DNA of 64,000 nucleotides from Stigmatella aurantiaca DW4/3-1 (GCF_000165485.1 NC_014623.1:4978893-5042892); one strand, 5' to 3'; positions 8,644 to 19,259 are shown, counted from the stretch's first letter. The notes: a model not told the origin generated them from the sequence alone. Numbers and translations: made by a program.

Positions 8644-10476
8644 ATGATTCGACCCCCCTTCGTGTTGCCCCTCCTCCGCGCGGCCTGTGCGGCCGTGGCG
8701 CTGCTGGCCTTGCCCTCCGCCGCTCAACAAGGCAAGGCCACACCCGAGGAGGCGAAGCAGTTTGTCGAGCGGCTGAACGCCGATCTCAAGCGTCTCTGGA
8801 CGAAGCAGGCGACCGCCGAGTGGATCAAATCCACGTACATCACCGACGACACCGAGCGGAATGCCGCCTCGATCAACGAAGAGGTCCTCGCCTACCTGAA
8901 CCAGGCCATCAAGGACTCCCGGCGCTTTGATGGGTTGAAGCTGGATCCAGACACGGCCCGGATGATCCACCTGCTCAAGGTGAACTCCGCCATCGCCGCG
9001 CCTTCGGATGCGCAGAAGCGCTCAGAGCTGGCCTCCAGCGCCGCCAAGCTCGAAGGCCTGTATGGCAAGGGCAAGTACTGCTCCAAGGACAAGGCCGGGA
9101 AGGAGTTGTGCCGGGATCTGGGACAGCTCTCGGACGTGATGGCCTCGAGCCGGAACTATGACGAACTGCTGGATGTGTGGGTGGGGTGGCACTCCATCGC
9201 CCCCCCCATGCGTCCGCTCTATGAGCGCTTCGTGGCGCTCGGCAACGAGGGCGCCAAGGAGATCGGCTTCGCCAACATCGGCAACCTCTGGAAGTCCGCC
9301 TACGACATGCCGCCCGAGCAGTTCGAGCAAGACACACAGCGCCTCTGGCAGCAGGTGAAGCCGCTCTATGACGAGCTCCACTGCTACGTGCGTGCCCGGC
9401 TGGCGAAGAAGTACGGCGCGGACAAGGTTCCCGCGGGCAAGCCCATCCCCGCGCACCTGCTGGGCAACATGTGGGCGCAGGAGTGGAACAACATCTATCC
9501 GCTCGTGGAGCCCTACGCGGGGCAGGCCAGCCTGGACGTGAGCGCGGCGATCCAGAAGCAGCGCTACGACGCCAAGAAGATGGTTCAGCTCGGCGAGAAG
9601 TTCTTTACCTCCCTGGGCCTCAAGCCCTTGCCGGCCACGTTCTGGGAGCGCTCCCAGTTCACCCAGCCGAGAGATCGCGACGTGGTGTGTCACGCCAGCG
9701 CTTGGGATGTGACCTACGACAATGACCTGCGCATCAAGATGTGCATCAAGCCCACCGAGGAGGATCTGGTCACCATCCACCACGAGCTCGGCCACGACTA
9801 CTACTTCACCTATTACTACACGCTGCCCGTGCTCTATCAGTCGGGGGCCCATGATGGCTTCCACGAGGCCATCGGCGATGCCATCACCCTGTCCATCACC
9901 CCGGGCTATCTCCAGCAGGCGGGCCTGCTCAAGAGCGTGCCGCGCAACGACAAGAACCTCATCAACCTCCAGCTCAAGGACGCGCTGGAGAAGGTGGCCT
10001 TCCTGCCGTTCGGCTTGTTGATCGACCAGTGGCGCTGGGACGTGTTCGCCGGGAAGACCGCCCCGGAGGACTACAACAAGGCCTGGTGGGCCCTGCGGGA
10101 GAAGTACCAGGGGGTGGCCGCGCCCGTGGCCCGGAGCGAGAAGGACTTCGATCCGGGCGCCAAGTACCACGTGCCGGCGAATGTGCCGTACACGCGGTAT
10201 TTCCTGGCCCGCATCCTCCAGTTCCAGTTCCACAAGGCCATGTGCGAGGCGGCGGGCCATCAGGGCGCGCTGCACGAGTGCTCCGTCTACGGGAACAAGG
10301 AGGCGGGAAAGAGGCTTCAAGCCATGCTGGAGATGGGGGCGAGCAAGCCGTGGCCGGAGGCGCTCCAAGCCATGACGGGGCAGCGCCAGATGGATGCCAC
10401 GCCGCTGCTCGATTATTTCAGCCCGCTCCGAAGTTGGCTGAAGGAGCAGAACAAGGGGCAGCAGTGCGGCTGGTAG
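8644..10476 (+). CDS. M2-family zinc peptidase (angiotensin-converting-enzyme-like)
   Basis: 610 residues from ATG 8644. A Sec signal peptide (MIRPPFVLPLLRAACAAVAL, then LPSAAQQ) implies export. The gluzincin motif HELGH is in TIHHELGHDYYF, and the third zinc ligand Glu is in FHEAIGDA, the ACE pattern. Length matches one-domain bacterial ACE homologues, which remove C-terminal dipeptides. The start was set by the signal peptide; longer in-frame extensions lack one. No clear Shine-Dalgarno site precedes it. Two HExxH peptidases lie within 4 kb here, separated by a cold-shock gene. Confidence 0.9.
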   Translation: MIRPPFVLPLLRAACAAVALLALPSAAQQGKATPEEAKQFVERLNADLKRLWTKQATAEWIKSTYITDDTERNAASINEEVLAYLNQAIKDSRRFDGLKLDPDTARMIHLLKVNSAIAAPSDAQKRSELASSAAKLEGLYGKGKYCSKDKAGKELCRDLGQLSDVMASSRNYDELLDVWVGWHSIAPPMRPLYERFVALGNEGAKEIGFANIGNLWKSAYDMPPEQFEQDTQRLWQQVKPLYDELHCYVRARLAKKYGADKVPAGKPIPAHLLGNMWAQEWNNIYPLVEPYAGQASLDVSAAIQKQRYDAKKMVQLGEKFFTSLGLKPLPATFWERSQFTQPRDRDVVCHASAWDVTYDNDLRIKMCIKPTEEDLVTIHHELGHDYYFTYYYTLPVLYQSGAHDGFHEAIGDAITLSITPGYLQQAGLLKSVPRNDKNLINLQLKDALEKVAFLPFGLLIDQWRWDVFAGKTAPEDYNKAWWALREKYQGVAAPVARSEKDFDPGAKYHVPANVPYTRYFLARILQFQFHKAMCEAAGHQGALHECSVYGNKEAGKRLQAMLEMGASKPWPEALQAMTGQRQMDATPLLDYFSPLRSWLKEQNKGQQCGW

Positions 10477-10590
10477 CTTTCCCGTATGGACACGAATAGG
10501 GGCGTTGCCTAAATTCTGACCGTCTTATCGGGTGGTTGCTCGGAGGGCCGGACGTCGGATTTTCGCGTCCGTGAATAGGAAGAACGCGAC

Positions 10591-10797
10591 ATGGCTACTG
10601 GTACCGTGAAGTGGTTCAACGATGCGAAGGGCTTCGGCTTTATTACTCAGGACGGAGGTGGCGAGGACGTGTTCTGCCATCACTCCGCCATCAACATGGA
10701 TGGCTTCCGCACCCTTCAGGAGGGGCAGAAGGTCGAGTTCGAGGTGACCCGCGGTCCCAAGGGTCTGCAAGCCCAGAACGTGCGTTCCATCCCCTGA
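10591..10797 (+). CDS. Cold-shock domain protein
   Basis: 68 residues, one OB-fold cold-shock domain. RNP1 is KGFGFITQ and RNP2 is [10 protein letters not shown], where most family members have VFVHFSAI. These proteins bind single-stranded RNA and DNA as chaperones. AGGAAGA lies about eight bases before the ATG. The 114-base upstream region gives room for its own promoter and leader, and a strong hairpin follows, so it is probably monocistronic. Confidence 0.93.
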   Translation: MATGTVKWFNDAKGFGFITQDGGGEDVFCHHSAINMDGFRTLQEGQKVEFEVTRGPKGLQAQNVRSIP

Positions 10798-10825
10798 GCA
10801 CCCCTCCATTCCTTCGTTGCGCATG

Positions 10826-10853
10826 AGGGTCCGATCCATGAGGGTCGGACCCT
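10826..10853 (+). terminator. Perfect hairpin after the cold-shock gene
   Basis: AGGGTCCGA (10826-10834) and TCGGACCCT (10845-10853) form a nine-base-pair stem around a ten-base loop, 28 bases after the stop. It is followed by TGTCGCTTT rather than a clean T run. It also covers early in-frame ATG codons of the next gene, which argues against those starts. Confidence 0.6.
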
Positions 10854-10876
10854 TGTCGCTTTCTGGAGTCCCTGCC

Positions 10877-12994
10877 TTGTTCCTGAAACCCACTCAAGCC
10901 GTCTTTCTGTTGCCCTGGCTGGCTGTCCTGGGCTGTGCGTCTCCCCGGTCTTCCTCTCCCGCCTTGGCAGAGCACCCCATGACCCCCGGCACCGGTTCGA
11001 GTTCTTTTCCCGCCGTCCGGAAGCCCGAGACCGCCGCGCTGAAGGCGGAGCTGGTGGCGAAGCACGGGGAGGCTTCCCGCGCGCGCATCGAGCGGGGGGT
11101 GGACCAGGTGGCCGCTCAGTGGCGCGAGGAGGACGGGGAGATGGAGGCCTTCATCCGTGAGCAGTTCATCTCGGATCCGAAGGTGCTGGAGGCCACCTTC
11201 GGCCGGATGGAGCACATCTTCGAGCAGCTGGATGGCCACCTGAACGAGCTGGGCCGTGAGTTGCGGTGGGCCACGGACGTGGATCAAGGCCCCTTGCTCC
11301 CCGTGGACCCGCTGTTCGCGGCGTATGATCCGGGGGCCCCCGTGACCGAGGATCTGTTCCGCGCGAAGGTGGGCTTCGTGGTGCTGCTCAACTTCCCGTT
11401 GACCACGCTCGCTGAGCGTGTCGCGCACGCCAAGGACTACACGCGCCGTCAGTGGGCCGAGACGCGGCTCGCGGGGCGGTTCTACCGGCGCGTTCCCTCC
11501 GAGGTGCAGCAGGAGGTGTCGCGCGCGGGCGCGGCGGCGGACCTCTACATCTCTGAGTACAACATCTGGATGCACCACTTGGTGAACGAGCGCGGAGAGC
11601 GCCTCTTTCCCAAGGGGCTGCGGCTCATCAGCCACTGGAACCTGCGCGATGAGCTGAAGGCGGATTATGCCGATGCGGCCCAGGGCCCGGCCAAGCAGCG
11701 GACGATCATTCAGGTGATGGAGCGCATCGTCACGCAGACGATTCCCGCGGCGGTGATCAACAACCCGCGGGTGGATTGGAACCCGTTCACCAACGCCGTC
11801 ACGGTGGCGCCCCCTGGGACCGTGGAGGACAACGCCCCCCCGGGACAGGCGCGCGCGGAAGCGGCTCCCGAGCCCGATACGCGCTATGCGCGGCTGCTGG
11901 CCCACTTTCACGCGGCGCGCCGGGTGGATCCCTACGTGCCGGTGGCCCCCACGCAGCTCGCACGCGCCTTCGAGGTGCAGCGGGAGCTTCCCGAGGAGCG
12001 GGTGAAGGCGGTCCTGGAGCAGGTGCTCACCTCGCCGATGGTGCCCAGGGTGGCCCAGCTCATCGAGCAGCGGCTGGGACGCAAGCTGGAGCCCCAGGAT
12101 CTTTGGTTCAATGGCTTCCGGCCGGGCTCCTCGCGCTCGGAGGTGGAGCTGGACCGGCTCACCCGGCAGCGCTACCCGACCGCGGAGGCCTTCGCCCAGG
12201 ACATTCCGCGGCTCCTGCGCGGACTGGGGTTCTCGAAGGAGCGGGCGGCGTACCTGGCGGAGCGCATCCGGGTAGACCCCTCCCGGGGCGCAGGCCATGC
12301 CATGCAGGCCGCGAGGCGGGGGGACTTTCCGCACCTGCGCACGCGCGTCGAGAAGGAGGGGATGAACTACAAGGGCTACAACATCGCGGTCCACGAGCTG
12401 GGGCACAACGTGGAGCAGGTGTTCTCCCTCTATGACGTGGACCACACGCTGCTCGCGGGCGTTCCCAACAACGCCTTCACGGAGGCGCTGGCCTTCGTCT
12501 TCCAGGCCCGGGACATGGAGCTGCTGGGGCAGGGCAAGCCGGACGCCGCGGCCGAGCGAGAGCGGGTGCTCAACGACTTCTGGCAGACGTGGGAGATTGC
12601 CGGCGTGGCGCTGGTGGACATCGCGGTCTGGCACTGGATGTACGAGCACCCGGAGGCCACGCCCGCCCAGCTGAGGGACGCAACGGCCGCCATTGCCCGG
12701 GAGCACTGGGATCGCTACTACGCGCCGGTCCTGGGAGGGCAGGGGTCACCCTTGCTGGGCATCTACAGCCACATGATTTCGTACCCGCTGTATCTGCCGG
12801 ACTACCCCCTGGGCCACCTGATCGCCTTCCAGATCGAGGAGCACCTGCACCAGAAGGGTCCTCTGGGGGTGGAGTTCGAGCGGATGGCCCGCCAGGGGGC
12901 GGTGACGCCGGATGCCTGGATGGTGAACGCGACGGGCTCGCCGGTGAGTGCCGAGCCCTTGTTGCGTGCCACCGAGGCGGCGCTGGCGCGGTAG
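10877..12994 (+). CDS. Lipoprotein zinc metallopeptidase (HExxH)
   Basis: 705 residues from TTG 10877, chosen because GGAG lies about eight bases upstream and a lipoprotein signal (AVFLLPWLAVLGC) follows directly; earlier in-frame ATGs (10817-10838) lie in or before a hairpin. The catalytic helix is IAVHELGHNVEQVF, with a likely third ligand Glu in AFTEALAFVFQA, about 30 residues on. The fold looks helical like M3/M2 gluzincins, but I do not recognise a named family. The stop codon abuts the stop of the convergent FKBP gene with no gap. Confidence 0.75.
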   Translation: MFLKPTQAVFLLPWLAVLGCASPRSSSPALAEHPMTPGTGSSSFPAVRKPETAALKAELVAKHGEASRARIERGVDQVAAQWREEDGEMEAFIREQFISDPKVLEATFGRMEHIFEQLDGHLNELGRELRWATDVDQGPLLPVDPLFAAYDPGAPVTEDLFRAKVGFVVLLNFPLTTLAERVAHAKDYTRRQWAETRLAGRFYRRVPSEVQQEVSRAGAAADLYISEYNIWMHHLVNERGERLFPKGLRLISHWNLRDELKADYADAAQGPAKQRTIIQVMERIVTQTIPAAVINNPRVDWNPFTNAVTVAPPGTVEDNAPPGQARAEAAPEPDTRYARLLAHFHAARRVDPYVPVAPTQLARAFEVQRELPEERVKAVLEQVLTSPMVPRVAQLIEQRLGRKLEPQDLWFNGFRPGSSRSEVELDRLTRQRYPTAEAFAQDIPRLLRGLGFSKERAAYLAERIRVDPSRGAGHAMQAARRGDFPHLRTRVEKEGMNYKGYNIAVHELGHNVEQVFSLYDVDHTLLAGVPNNAFTEALAFVFQARDMELLGQGKPDAAAERERVLNDFWQTWEIAGVALVDIAVWHWMYEHPEATPAQLRDATAAIAREHWDRYYAPVLGGQGSPLLGIYSHMISYPLYLPDYPLGHLIAFQIEEHLHQKGPLGVEFERMARQGAVTPDAWMVNATGSPVSAEPLLRATEAALAR

Positions 12995-13714
12995 CTACCT
13001 CCGGGAGGTATCGCCGGGGATGCCGAGCAGCTCCACCTCGAACTCCAGCACGGCGTTCGGGGGGATCTTCGAGCCGGTGGGTGGGCGCTCCGCGTAAGCC
13101 GTCTTCGCGGGGCAGGTGAGCTTCGCCTTCGTGCCCACCTTCATCTTCTGGACGCCCTCCGTCCAGCACTTGATGACCCCGTTGAGGGGGAACTCGGCGG
13201 GCTGGTTGCGCTTGATCGAGCTGTCGAACTCCTCGCCGTTGGTGAGCGTGCCCCGGTAGTGGACGCTCACGGTGTCGGCGGCCTTGGGGCTGGGGCCGGT
13301 GCCGGCCTTCAGCTCCTTGTAGACGACGCCCGAGGGGAGCTTCACGGCGCCCTTCTCTTGGGCCGCCTTCTCCAGGAACATTTCGCTGACCTTGGCTTGG
13401 CGGGCCCGGGTCAGCGCTTGGAGCCGTTGGGCGTACTGGTCGACCTCCACGGCGGGGGGCGTTCCTGCGTTTCCCTCGAGGAGGGCGCGCTGGAAAATCT
13501 CGAATTCAGCAGCGGACAGGCCGAAAACCCCGAGCCCTTTTCCCATGTTGTAGCCAAACGCGTAGATCGTCTTCGCGTCGTCTGAGTCGAGTGCCGGGGA
13601 GGCCGCCCCCGCGGGCTGTGCCGGAGCAGGGGGCTGGGCCTTGGGTGTGCCTTGGGCCTGTGCTCCAGAGGCCAACAGGCCGGCTGCCACCGTCGCCAAC
13701 AACGTCTTTCTCAT
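12995..13714 (-). CDS. Secreted FKBP-type peptidyl-prolyl isomerase (Mip/FkpA-like)
   Basis: 239 residues from ATG 13714 (AAGGTGG six bases upstream). It has a Sec signal peptide ending AQAQG, an N-terminal FKBP_N-type dimerisation helix region (KTIYAFGYNMGKGL through LQALTRARQAK), and a C-terminal FKBP domain from about 125: VSVHYRGTLTNGEEFDSS, GVIKCWTEGVQKMKVG and the YAERPPTGSKIPPNAVLEFEVELL end. It probably assists folding in the periplasm. Confidence 0.9.
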   Translation of the reverse strand: MRKTLLATVAAGLLASGAQAQGTPKAQPPAPAQPAGAASPALDSDDAKTIYAFGYNMGKGLGVFGLSAAEFEIFQRALLEGNAGTPPAVEVDQYAQRLQALTRARQAKVSEMFLEKAAQEKGAVKLPSGVVYKELKAGTGPSPKAADTVSVHYRGTLTNGEEFDSSIKRNQPAEFPLNGVIKCWTEGVQKMKVGTKAKLTCPAKTAYAERPPTGSKIPPNAVLEFEVELLGIPGDTSRR

Positions 13715-13869
13715 TCCGTCCACCTTTCACAAGAACCGAGAAACGATAAGGCTCCCCTGGGCCGCCGCAGGGAGCCGGACAGTTTTCTTGCGGGGCCGCC
13801 AATTGCCTCTACCCTCGCGACAGCCTGATTCAACCTGGAAGCGGGCTGTAGCACGACCGGAGGAACAAG

Positions 13870-14211
13870 ATGCGCGAGCAGCGGAAGGCGAAGCGGGCCC
13901 CAATCGACATCTACCTGAACAAGTACATGGGGGGCGTGCCGTATATGACCCGGGCCTCCGATATCAGCCAGGAGGGCTTGAGCCTCGCGCAGCTCATCGA
14001 GCCGAGCCACCACGCCAAGCGGGTGGGCCTCCAGTTCCAGCTTCCGGGTTCCGAGGAAGTCATCTACGCGGAAGGGGAAGTGGTCCGCGAGTGGGCCGAG
14101 CTGGACCTGGCCCAGCGCGAGCGGTCGGGGGTGCGGTTCACCCTCCTGACCGAGCGGCACCGCAAGATGATCGACGCCTACATCAGCACGAGGGAAGATC
14201 GGGGGAACTGA
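13870..14211 (+). CDS. PilZ-domain protein
   Basis: 113 residues, a stand-alone PilZ domain. The cyclic-di-GMP-binding motifs are both present: RKAKR (RxxxR) near the N-terminus and DISQEG (DxSxxG) about 30 residues later. GGAGG lies six bases before ATG 13870. PilZ proteins of this size act as c-di-GMP receptors, often for motility or polysaccharide production; the target is unknown. Confidence 0.88.
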   Translation: MREQRKAKRAPIDIYLNKYMGGVPYMTRASDISQEGLSLAQLIEPSHHAKRVGLQFQLPGSEEVIYAEGEVVREWAELDLAQRERSGVRFTLLTERHRKMIDAYISTREDRGN

Positions 14212-14247
14212 GCGGGTTCCCGCAGGCAGGAAAGACGGAGGCCCTCT

Positions 14248-15039
14248 GTGAAGCGCTCGCTGTGGATGGTGGTCTTGGGGGTTCCTTGGATGGCGCTGGG
14301 CCAGGCCAAGGAGGCGAAATCCCCGGTCCCCGTGGCGGTCATGGCCTCCCCCAAGGCCGGGGTGGATTGGAAGGAAGGGGTTCTGCGCGCCACCGGCGCT
14401 GGGGCGCCGGACGTGCGGGCCTCCAATCCAGCTCAGGCCCGGTTGGGCGCGGAGCGGGCGGCGAAGAACGACGCCTACCGCAACCTGCTGCGGCAGCTCG
14501 AAGGGGTTCCCCTTCGCGCGGGCCAGACAGTGGGGGAAGCGATGGCCCAAGAAGAGGTCCGAGGCCGTGTTGAGGAAACCCTTCGTGGCTTCAAGATCTC
14601 CCACAAGCGCTACTATTCGGACAGCGGGGTGGAGATGGACGCCGAGGTGCCCTTGCCGGCGCTCGTGTCCGCGTTGGTGCCTGCCTCGGCCCCGGGCATC
14701 GTGCTGAACAAGCAGGGCCCGAAGAAGTACACCGGCTTGGTCGTGGATGCGCGAGGGCTGGGCGCGACGCCGGTGCTGGCGCCGGTGCTGGTGGATGCGG
14801 CAGGTCACCCGGTCTATGGCGTGGACGCGCTGTCGCGCCGGACCACCGCCGTGGCGGTGTACCCCGAGGGGCTGGACGAGGCCCGGAAGAGTTCCTTGGT
14901 GGGGGAAAAGCCACTGGTGGTGAAGGCGGTGCGGCTCCAAGGCTCGGATCTGGTCCTGGCCGACGAGGCCCTGAAGCAGCTCGCGGAATCGGATGTCTCC
15001 TTCCTGGCCGAAGGGCGTGTGGCGATCGTCACGCGGTGA
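14248..15039 (+). CDS. Secreted LPP20/FlgP-like protein
   Basis: 263 residues from GTG 14248 with GGAGG seven bases upstream. A signal peptide (LWMVVLGVPWMALGQA) is followed by an LPP20-type segment: AAKNDAYRNLLRQLEGVPL, then RGFKISHKRYYSDSGVEMDAEVPL. The second half (TGLVVDARGLGATPVLAPVL) is a conserved LPP20-associated region. In other bacteria the fold occurs in outer-membrane and flagellar-disc proteins. It lies 36 bases after the PilZ gene and 12 before a PEGA lipoprotein, so the three may form one transcript. Confidence 0.65.
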   Translation: MKRSLWMVVLGVPWMALGQAKEAKSPVPVAVMASPKAGVDWKEGVLRATGAGAPDVRASNPAQARLGAERAAKNDAYRNLLRQLEGVPLRAGQTVGEAMAQEEVRGRVEETLRGFKISHKRYYSDSGVEMDAEVPLPALVSALVPASAPGIVLNKQGPKKYTGLVVDARGLGATPVLAPVLVDAAGHPVYGVDALSRRTTAVAVYPEGLDEARKSSLVGEKPLVVKAVRLQGSDLVLADEALKQLAESDVSFLAEGRVAIVTR

Positions 15040-15051
15040 GCAGGGACCGGC

Positions 15052-15414
15052 ATGAGGCTTCTGCGCACACGGGGGTTCATGCTGGTGCTGGGGGCGTTGG
15101 GGTGTGCCGCCCGCCCGGAGGAACCCGGGGCCTTGGTCCAGGCCCGGAAGCTGATGCGCGGGGCCGAGTCCCAAAGTGGAAACCTCATCCTGAGGTGCGA
15201 TCCGCCAGAGGCGGAGGTCGCGCTGGACGGAGTCACTCAAGGGGTTTGCAGCGACTTCCAAGGCACCCCCCGGGGGTTGCAGGTGGGCGAGGGGCTGCAC
15301 CAGATCGAGGTGCGGCTGGAAGGCCACTGGCCCTACACCACCTATCTTGAGCCGCAGGGGGCTCGAACCACCTTGAACGTCCGGCTCCAGTCCAAGGCGG
15401 GGCCTGCTCCCTGA
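15052..15414 (+). CDS. Small PEGA-domain lipoprotein
   Basis: 120 residues. The signal peptide ends at the lipobox LGALGC. The mature part holds one PEGA-like beta unit: LRCDPPEAEVALDGVTQGVC, then GLQVGEGLHQIEVRLEGHWP. PEGA units are envelope beta-sandwiches without a known catalytic role. It starts 12 bases after the preceding secreted protein, likely co-transcribed. Confidence 0.7.
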   Translation: MRLLRTRGFMLVLGALGCAARPEEPGALVQARKLMRGAESQSGNLILRCDPPEAEVALDGVTQGVCSDFQGTPRGLQVGEGLHQIEVRLEGHWPYTTYLEPQGARTTLNVRLQSKAGPAP

Positions 15415-15544
15415 GGGAACCACGGCCCTCCAGGCAAGGCCTGCCCCGGCCGCTTGTGCGCCGGGCCTGGAAAGGCTTGCGATCCGACCCATCGGGTTGT
15501 CATGAAGGGACAGGACGCAGGCGGCTGTCAGTGGGAGCGGGCAG

Positions 15545-16234
15545 GTGACGCAGCTCGAGGCACTTCATGCGGAAATCACCCAGTGCCGGGCCTGTCCCAG
15601 GCTGGTGGCTTGGCGCGAGGAAGTGGCGCAGGTCAAACGCCGGGCGTTCCAGGATTGGACGTACTGGGGCCGGGCGGTTCCCGGCTTTGGGGATCCCCGG
15701 GCCCGGCTGCTCATCGTGGGCTTGGCCCCCGCGGCGCATGGTGCCAACCGGACGGGCCGTTTCTTCACGGGAGATCGTTCGGGAGATTTCCTCATGGCGG
15801 GGCTGTACCGGGCGGGATTCGCCAACCAGCCGCTGAGCCAGCACGCAGGAGACGGTTTGAAGCTGCGAGGGGCTTACATCACCGCGGCGGCGCGCTGTGC
15901 CCCTCCCGAGAACAAACCTCTGCCCGGCGAGCTGGCCCGCTGTGCCCCCTTCATTGATCGGGAGCTGGCGCTGCTGCCCACGCGGGTGTTCCTGGCGTTG
16001 GGGGCCATTGCCTGGGGGGCTGCTTTGACCGTGCTGGCGCGCACCGGAGTGGTCCTCCCCAAACCCCGGCCGGTCTTCGCCCATGGGGCGGAGTGGGCGC
16101 TACCAGGCGGCCGGACCCTCGTGGGCTGCTACCACGTCAGCCAGCAGAACACGCAGACGGGGCTGCTCACCCCGGCCATGTTCGATGCCGTGATGGTCCG
16201 GGTCCAGCGGTTGTTGGAGGAGGCGCCGGCGTGA
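15545..16234 (+). CDS. Family 5 (UdgB-type) uracil-DNA glycosylase
   Basis: 229 residues from GTG 15545, with GGGAG eight bases upstream. Motif 1 is GLAPAAHGANRTGRFFTGDRSG, typical of family 5 enzymes, which lack the polar catalytic residue of UNG; motif 3 is the HVSQQNTQTG segment. Cys pairs in CRACPRL and the later RCAPP and CYH segments are consistent with a 4Fe-4S cluster. It removes uracil and deaminated purines from DNA. The gene stands alone before tRNA-Val. Confidence 0.87.
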   Translation: MTQLEALHAEITQCRACPRLVAWREEVAQVKRRAFQDWTYWGRAVPGFGDPRARLLIVGLAPAAHGANRTGRFFTGDRSGDFLMAGLYRAGFANQPLSQHAGDGLKLRGAYITAAARCAPPENKPLPGELARCAPFIDRELALLPTRVFLALGAIAWGAALTVLARTGVVLPKPRPVFAHGAEWALPGGRTLVGCYHVSQQNTQTGLLTPAMFDAVMVRVQRLLEEAPA

Positions 16235-16278
16235 GCCCGTGGGGCGTGGGAAGATCCGGGGGCGCTGTTCGTGTTTCC

Positions 16279-16308
16279 TTGACAGCCGAGGGAACCCACT
16301 GCTAATTC
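16279..16308 (+). promoter_or_regulatory. Sigma70-type promoter for tRNA-Val
   Basis: TTGACA (16279-16284) and TAATTC (16303-16308) are 18 bases apart; the tRNA begins 20 bases downstream of the second box. Confidence 0.5.
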
Positions 16309-16328
16309 CCGCCGCGCTTTTCAGGCAC

Positions 16329-16400
<72 letters not shown>

Positions 16401-16421
16401 TCCCAGAGGAAGTCTCAACAG

Positions 16422-16455
16422 CGGGCGGCAAGGCTTTCAGTAAGCCTGCCGCCCG
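16422..16455 (+). terminator. Strong hairpin between tRNA-Val and thrS
   Basis: CGGGCGGC (16422-16429) plus AGGCTT (431-436) pair with AAGCCT (442-447) plus GCCGCCCG (448-455), 14 pairs with one bulged A and loop TCAGT. It may end the tRNA transcript or lie in the thrS leader; there is no T tract. It begins 22 bases after the tRNA and ends 21 before the thrS ATG. Confidence 0.45.
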
Positions 16456-16476
16456 TAGCATTTCGAGGTCTCGCCT

Positions 16477-18405
16477 ATGTCCGACATCATCACGGTGACA
16501 CTCCCTGATGGCAGCCAGAAGCAGACGGCCCGGGGCACCAGCATCGCGGACTTCGTGCGGGAAGGGATCGGTGCCGGTCTGGCCAAGGCGGCCCTCTTCG
16601 CGCGCGTCAATGGCCAGGACATGGACCTGGCCCGTCCGCTGACCGAGGACGCGAAGCTCCAAATCTTCACCACCAAGAGCACCGAGGCGTTGGAGCTCAT
16701 CCGCCACGATGCCGCGCACCTGGTCGCCAGCGCCGTGCAGCGCCTGTTTCCGGGCACCCAGGTGACGATCGGTCCGGCGACGGAGGAGGGCTTCTATTAC
16801 GACTTCTTCCGGGAGAAGCCCTTCACGCCCGAGGATCTGGAGAAGATCGAGGCCGAGGCCAATGCCGAGATCGCCCGGAACCTGCCCTTCGTCCGCAAGG
16901 AAGTCTCCATGGAGGAGGCGGTGCGCCTCTTCGAGGAGAAGGGCGAGAAGTTCAAGGTCGAGATCATCCAGGACATTGCCGCCAAGGGGGCGAAGACGCT
17001 GACGCTCTACAGCCACGGGGACTGGGTGGATTTCTGCCTGGGGCCCCATGGTCCGAGCACCGGCCGCGTCGGCGTCATCAAGATCCTGTCCTCCAGCGGT
17101 GCCTACTGGCGTGGCGATCACCGCAATCCGATGCTCCAGCGCATCTATGGCACGGCCTTCTTGGACAAGAAGGCCCTGCAGGAATACCTGACGCGCATCG
17201 AGGAGTCGAAGAAGCGCGACCACCGCAAGCTGGGCAAGGAACTGGACCTGTTCCACTTCCACCCGTTCGCGCCAGGCTCGGCGTTCTGGTCGCCCAAGGG
17301 GACCACGCTCTACCAGACCCTCTCGCAGTGGATGCGGCGGCTCACGGCCGAGACAGGGTACGTGGAGATCAAGACCCCCCTGATGTTCAACAAGGGGTTG
17401 TGGGAGGCCAGCGGCCACTGGGGCAAGTACAAGGAGAACATGTTCCTGGTGCTCGACAACGAGTCCGGCGAGCACGACTTCTCCCTCAAGCCGATGAACT
17501 GCCCGTCGCACCACCTGTACTTCGGGTTCAAGCGGCACAGCTACCGGGACCTGCCGCTGCGGCTGCACACCCAGGATGTGCTCCACCGCAACGAGGCGGC
17601 AGGGTCCCTCGGCGGGCTCACCCGGGTGCGGCAGTTCGCCCAGGACGACGCGCACATCTACTGCACGGAGGACCAGATTGGCGACGAGGTCCGCCGCTTC
17701 GTGAAGCTGCTCGACCACGTCTACAACGCCGTGGGCCTGAAGTACTCGGCCAAGTTCTCCACCCGGCCCGAGCAGCGCCTGGGAGAGGACGCCCTCTGGG
17801 ATCGGGCGGAGTCAGCGCTGGAAGGCGTGCTCAAGACGCTCGGCGTGCCCTACGAGGTCAAGCCGGGAGAGGGGGCCTTCTATGGCCCGAAGATCGACTT
17901 CGACGTGTCCGACAGCATTGGCCGCAAGTGGCAGCTGGGCACCATCCAGCTCGACTACCTGGCCGCCCAGCGCTTCGATCTGAAGTACATCGGCGAGGAC
18001 AATGCCGAGCACCGCCCGGTGGTCCTCCACCGCGCCATTTACGGCTCCTTCGAGCGCTTCATCGCCATCCTCATCGAGCACTTCGCGGGGGCCTTCCCCG
18101 CCTGGCTGGCGCCGATCCAGGCGGTGCTCGTGACGGTGGCGGACCGTCAACTGGACTACGCCCGGAAGGTTCGCGACCAACTGCGCGCCAAGGGCTTTCG
18201 CGTGGAGCTGGATGACCGGGGCCAGTCCCTCAACGCCAAGATTCGCGAGTGGCAGATCCAGAAGCTCCCCTTCACCCTGGTCATTGGCGACAACGAGGTC
18301 GAAGCCGGGGGGGTGGCCCCGCGGCGCTACGGGGGCGAGGACCTCAAGAGCATGAAGCTGGAGGACTTCGAGGCCCTCCTGAGCAAAGAGGCAGCCCTCC
18401 CTTGA
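16477..18405 (+). CDS. thrS: Threonyl-tRNA synthetase
   Basis: 642 residues, full length. Domains in order: TGS (1-60), second additional/editing domain ([16 protein letters not shown], then [15 protein letters not shown]), class II catalytic core (motif 2 region [27 protein letters not shown]; motif 3 around [22 protein letters not shown]), and anticodon-binding domain ([18 protein letters not shown] onward). Zinc ligands include the Cys in KPMNCPSHH. It heads the conserved thrS-infC-rpmI-rplT-pheST-ihfA block. Confidence 0.97.
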   Translation: MSDIITVTLPDGSQKQTARGTSIADFVREGIGAGLAKAALFARVNGQDMDLARPLTEDAKLQIFTTKSTEALELIRHDAAHLVASAVQRLFPGTQVTIGPATEEGFYYDFFREKPFTPEDLEKIEAEANAEIARNLPFVRKEVSMEEAVRLFEEKGEKFKVEIIQDIAAKGAKTLTLYSHGDWVDFCLGPHGPSTGRVGVIKILSSSGAYWRGDHRNPMLQRIYGTAFLDKKALQEYLTRIEESKKRDHRKLGKELDLFHFHPFAPGSAFWSPKGTTLYQTLSQWMRRLTAETGYVEIKTPLMFNKGLWEASGHWGKYKENMFLVLDNESGEHDFSLKPMNCPSHHLYFGFKRHSYRDLPLRLHTQDVLHRNEAAGSLGGLTRVRQFAQDDAHIYCTEDQIGDEVRRFVKLLDHVYNAVGLKYSAKFSTRPEQRLGEDALWDRAESALEGVLKTLGVPYEVKPGEGAFYGPKIDFDVSDSIGRKWQLGTIQLDYLAAQRFDLKYIGEDNAEHRPVVLHRAIYGSFERFIAILIEHFAGAFPAWLAPIQAVLVTVADRQLDYARKVRDQLRAKGFRVELDDRGQSLNAKIREWQIQKLPFTLVIGDNEVEAGGVAPRRYGGEDLKSMKLEDFEALLSKEAALP

Positions 18406-18415
18406 CATGTCGGCC

Positions 18416-18438
18416 GAGGTCAGGAAGTCGCTGACCTC
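18416..18438 (+). terminator. Hairpin downstream of thrS
   Basis: GAGGTCAG (18416-18423) and CTGACCTC (18431-18438) form eight perfect pairs with loop GAAGTCG, ten bases after the thrS stop. There is no T run. The infC promoter follows directly. Confidence 0.5.
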
Positions 18439-18440
18439 CC

Positions 18441-18468
18441 TTGACTCCCTGTAGTAGAAAAGTATCTT
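18441..18468 (+). promoter_or_regulatory. Candidate promoter for the infC-rpmI-rplT operon
   Basis: TTGACT (18441-18446) and TATCTT (18463-18468), 16 bases apart, lie between the thrS hairpin and the infC start, leaving a leader of about 50 bases. Confidence 0.45.
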
Positions 18469-18524
18469 GCGCCTCTTCCAGGGGGGGAGGCAGGGCCAAA
18501 CTCCCGTTTTTGGAGGATGTTCAC

Positions 18525-19259
<735 letters not shown>

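Noticed and set aside
13009-13026. Inverted pair TACCTCC/GGAGGTA near the convergent peptidase and FKBP stops as a terminator
   Set aside because: The arms are separated by a single base, so a stable loop cannot form without opening the stem.
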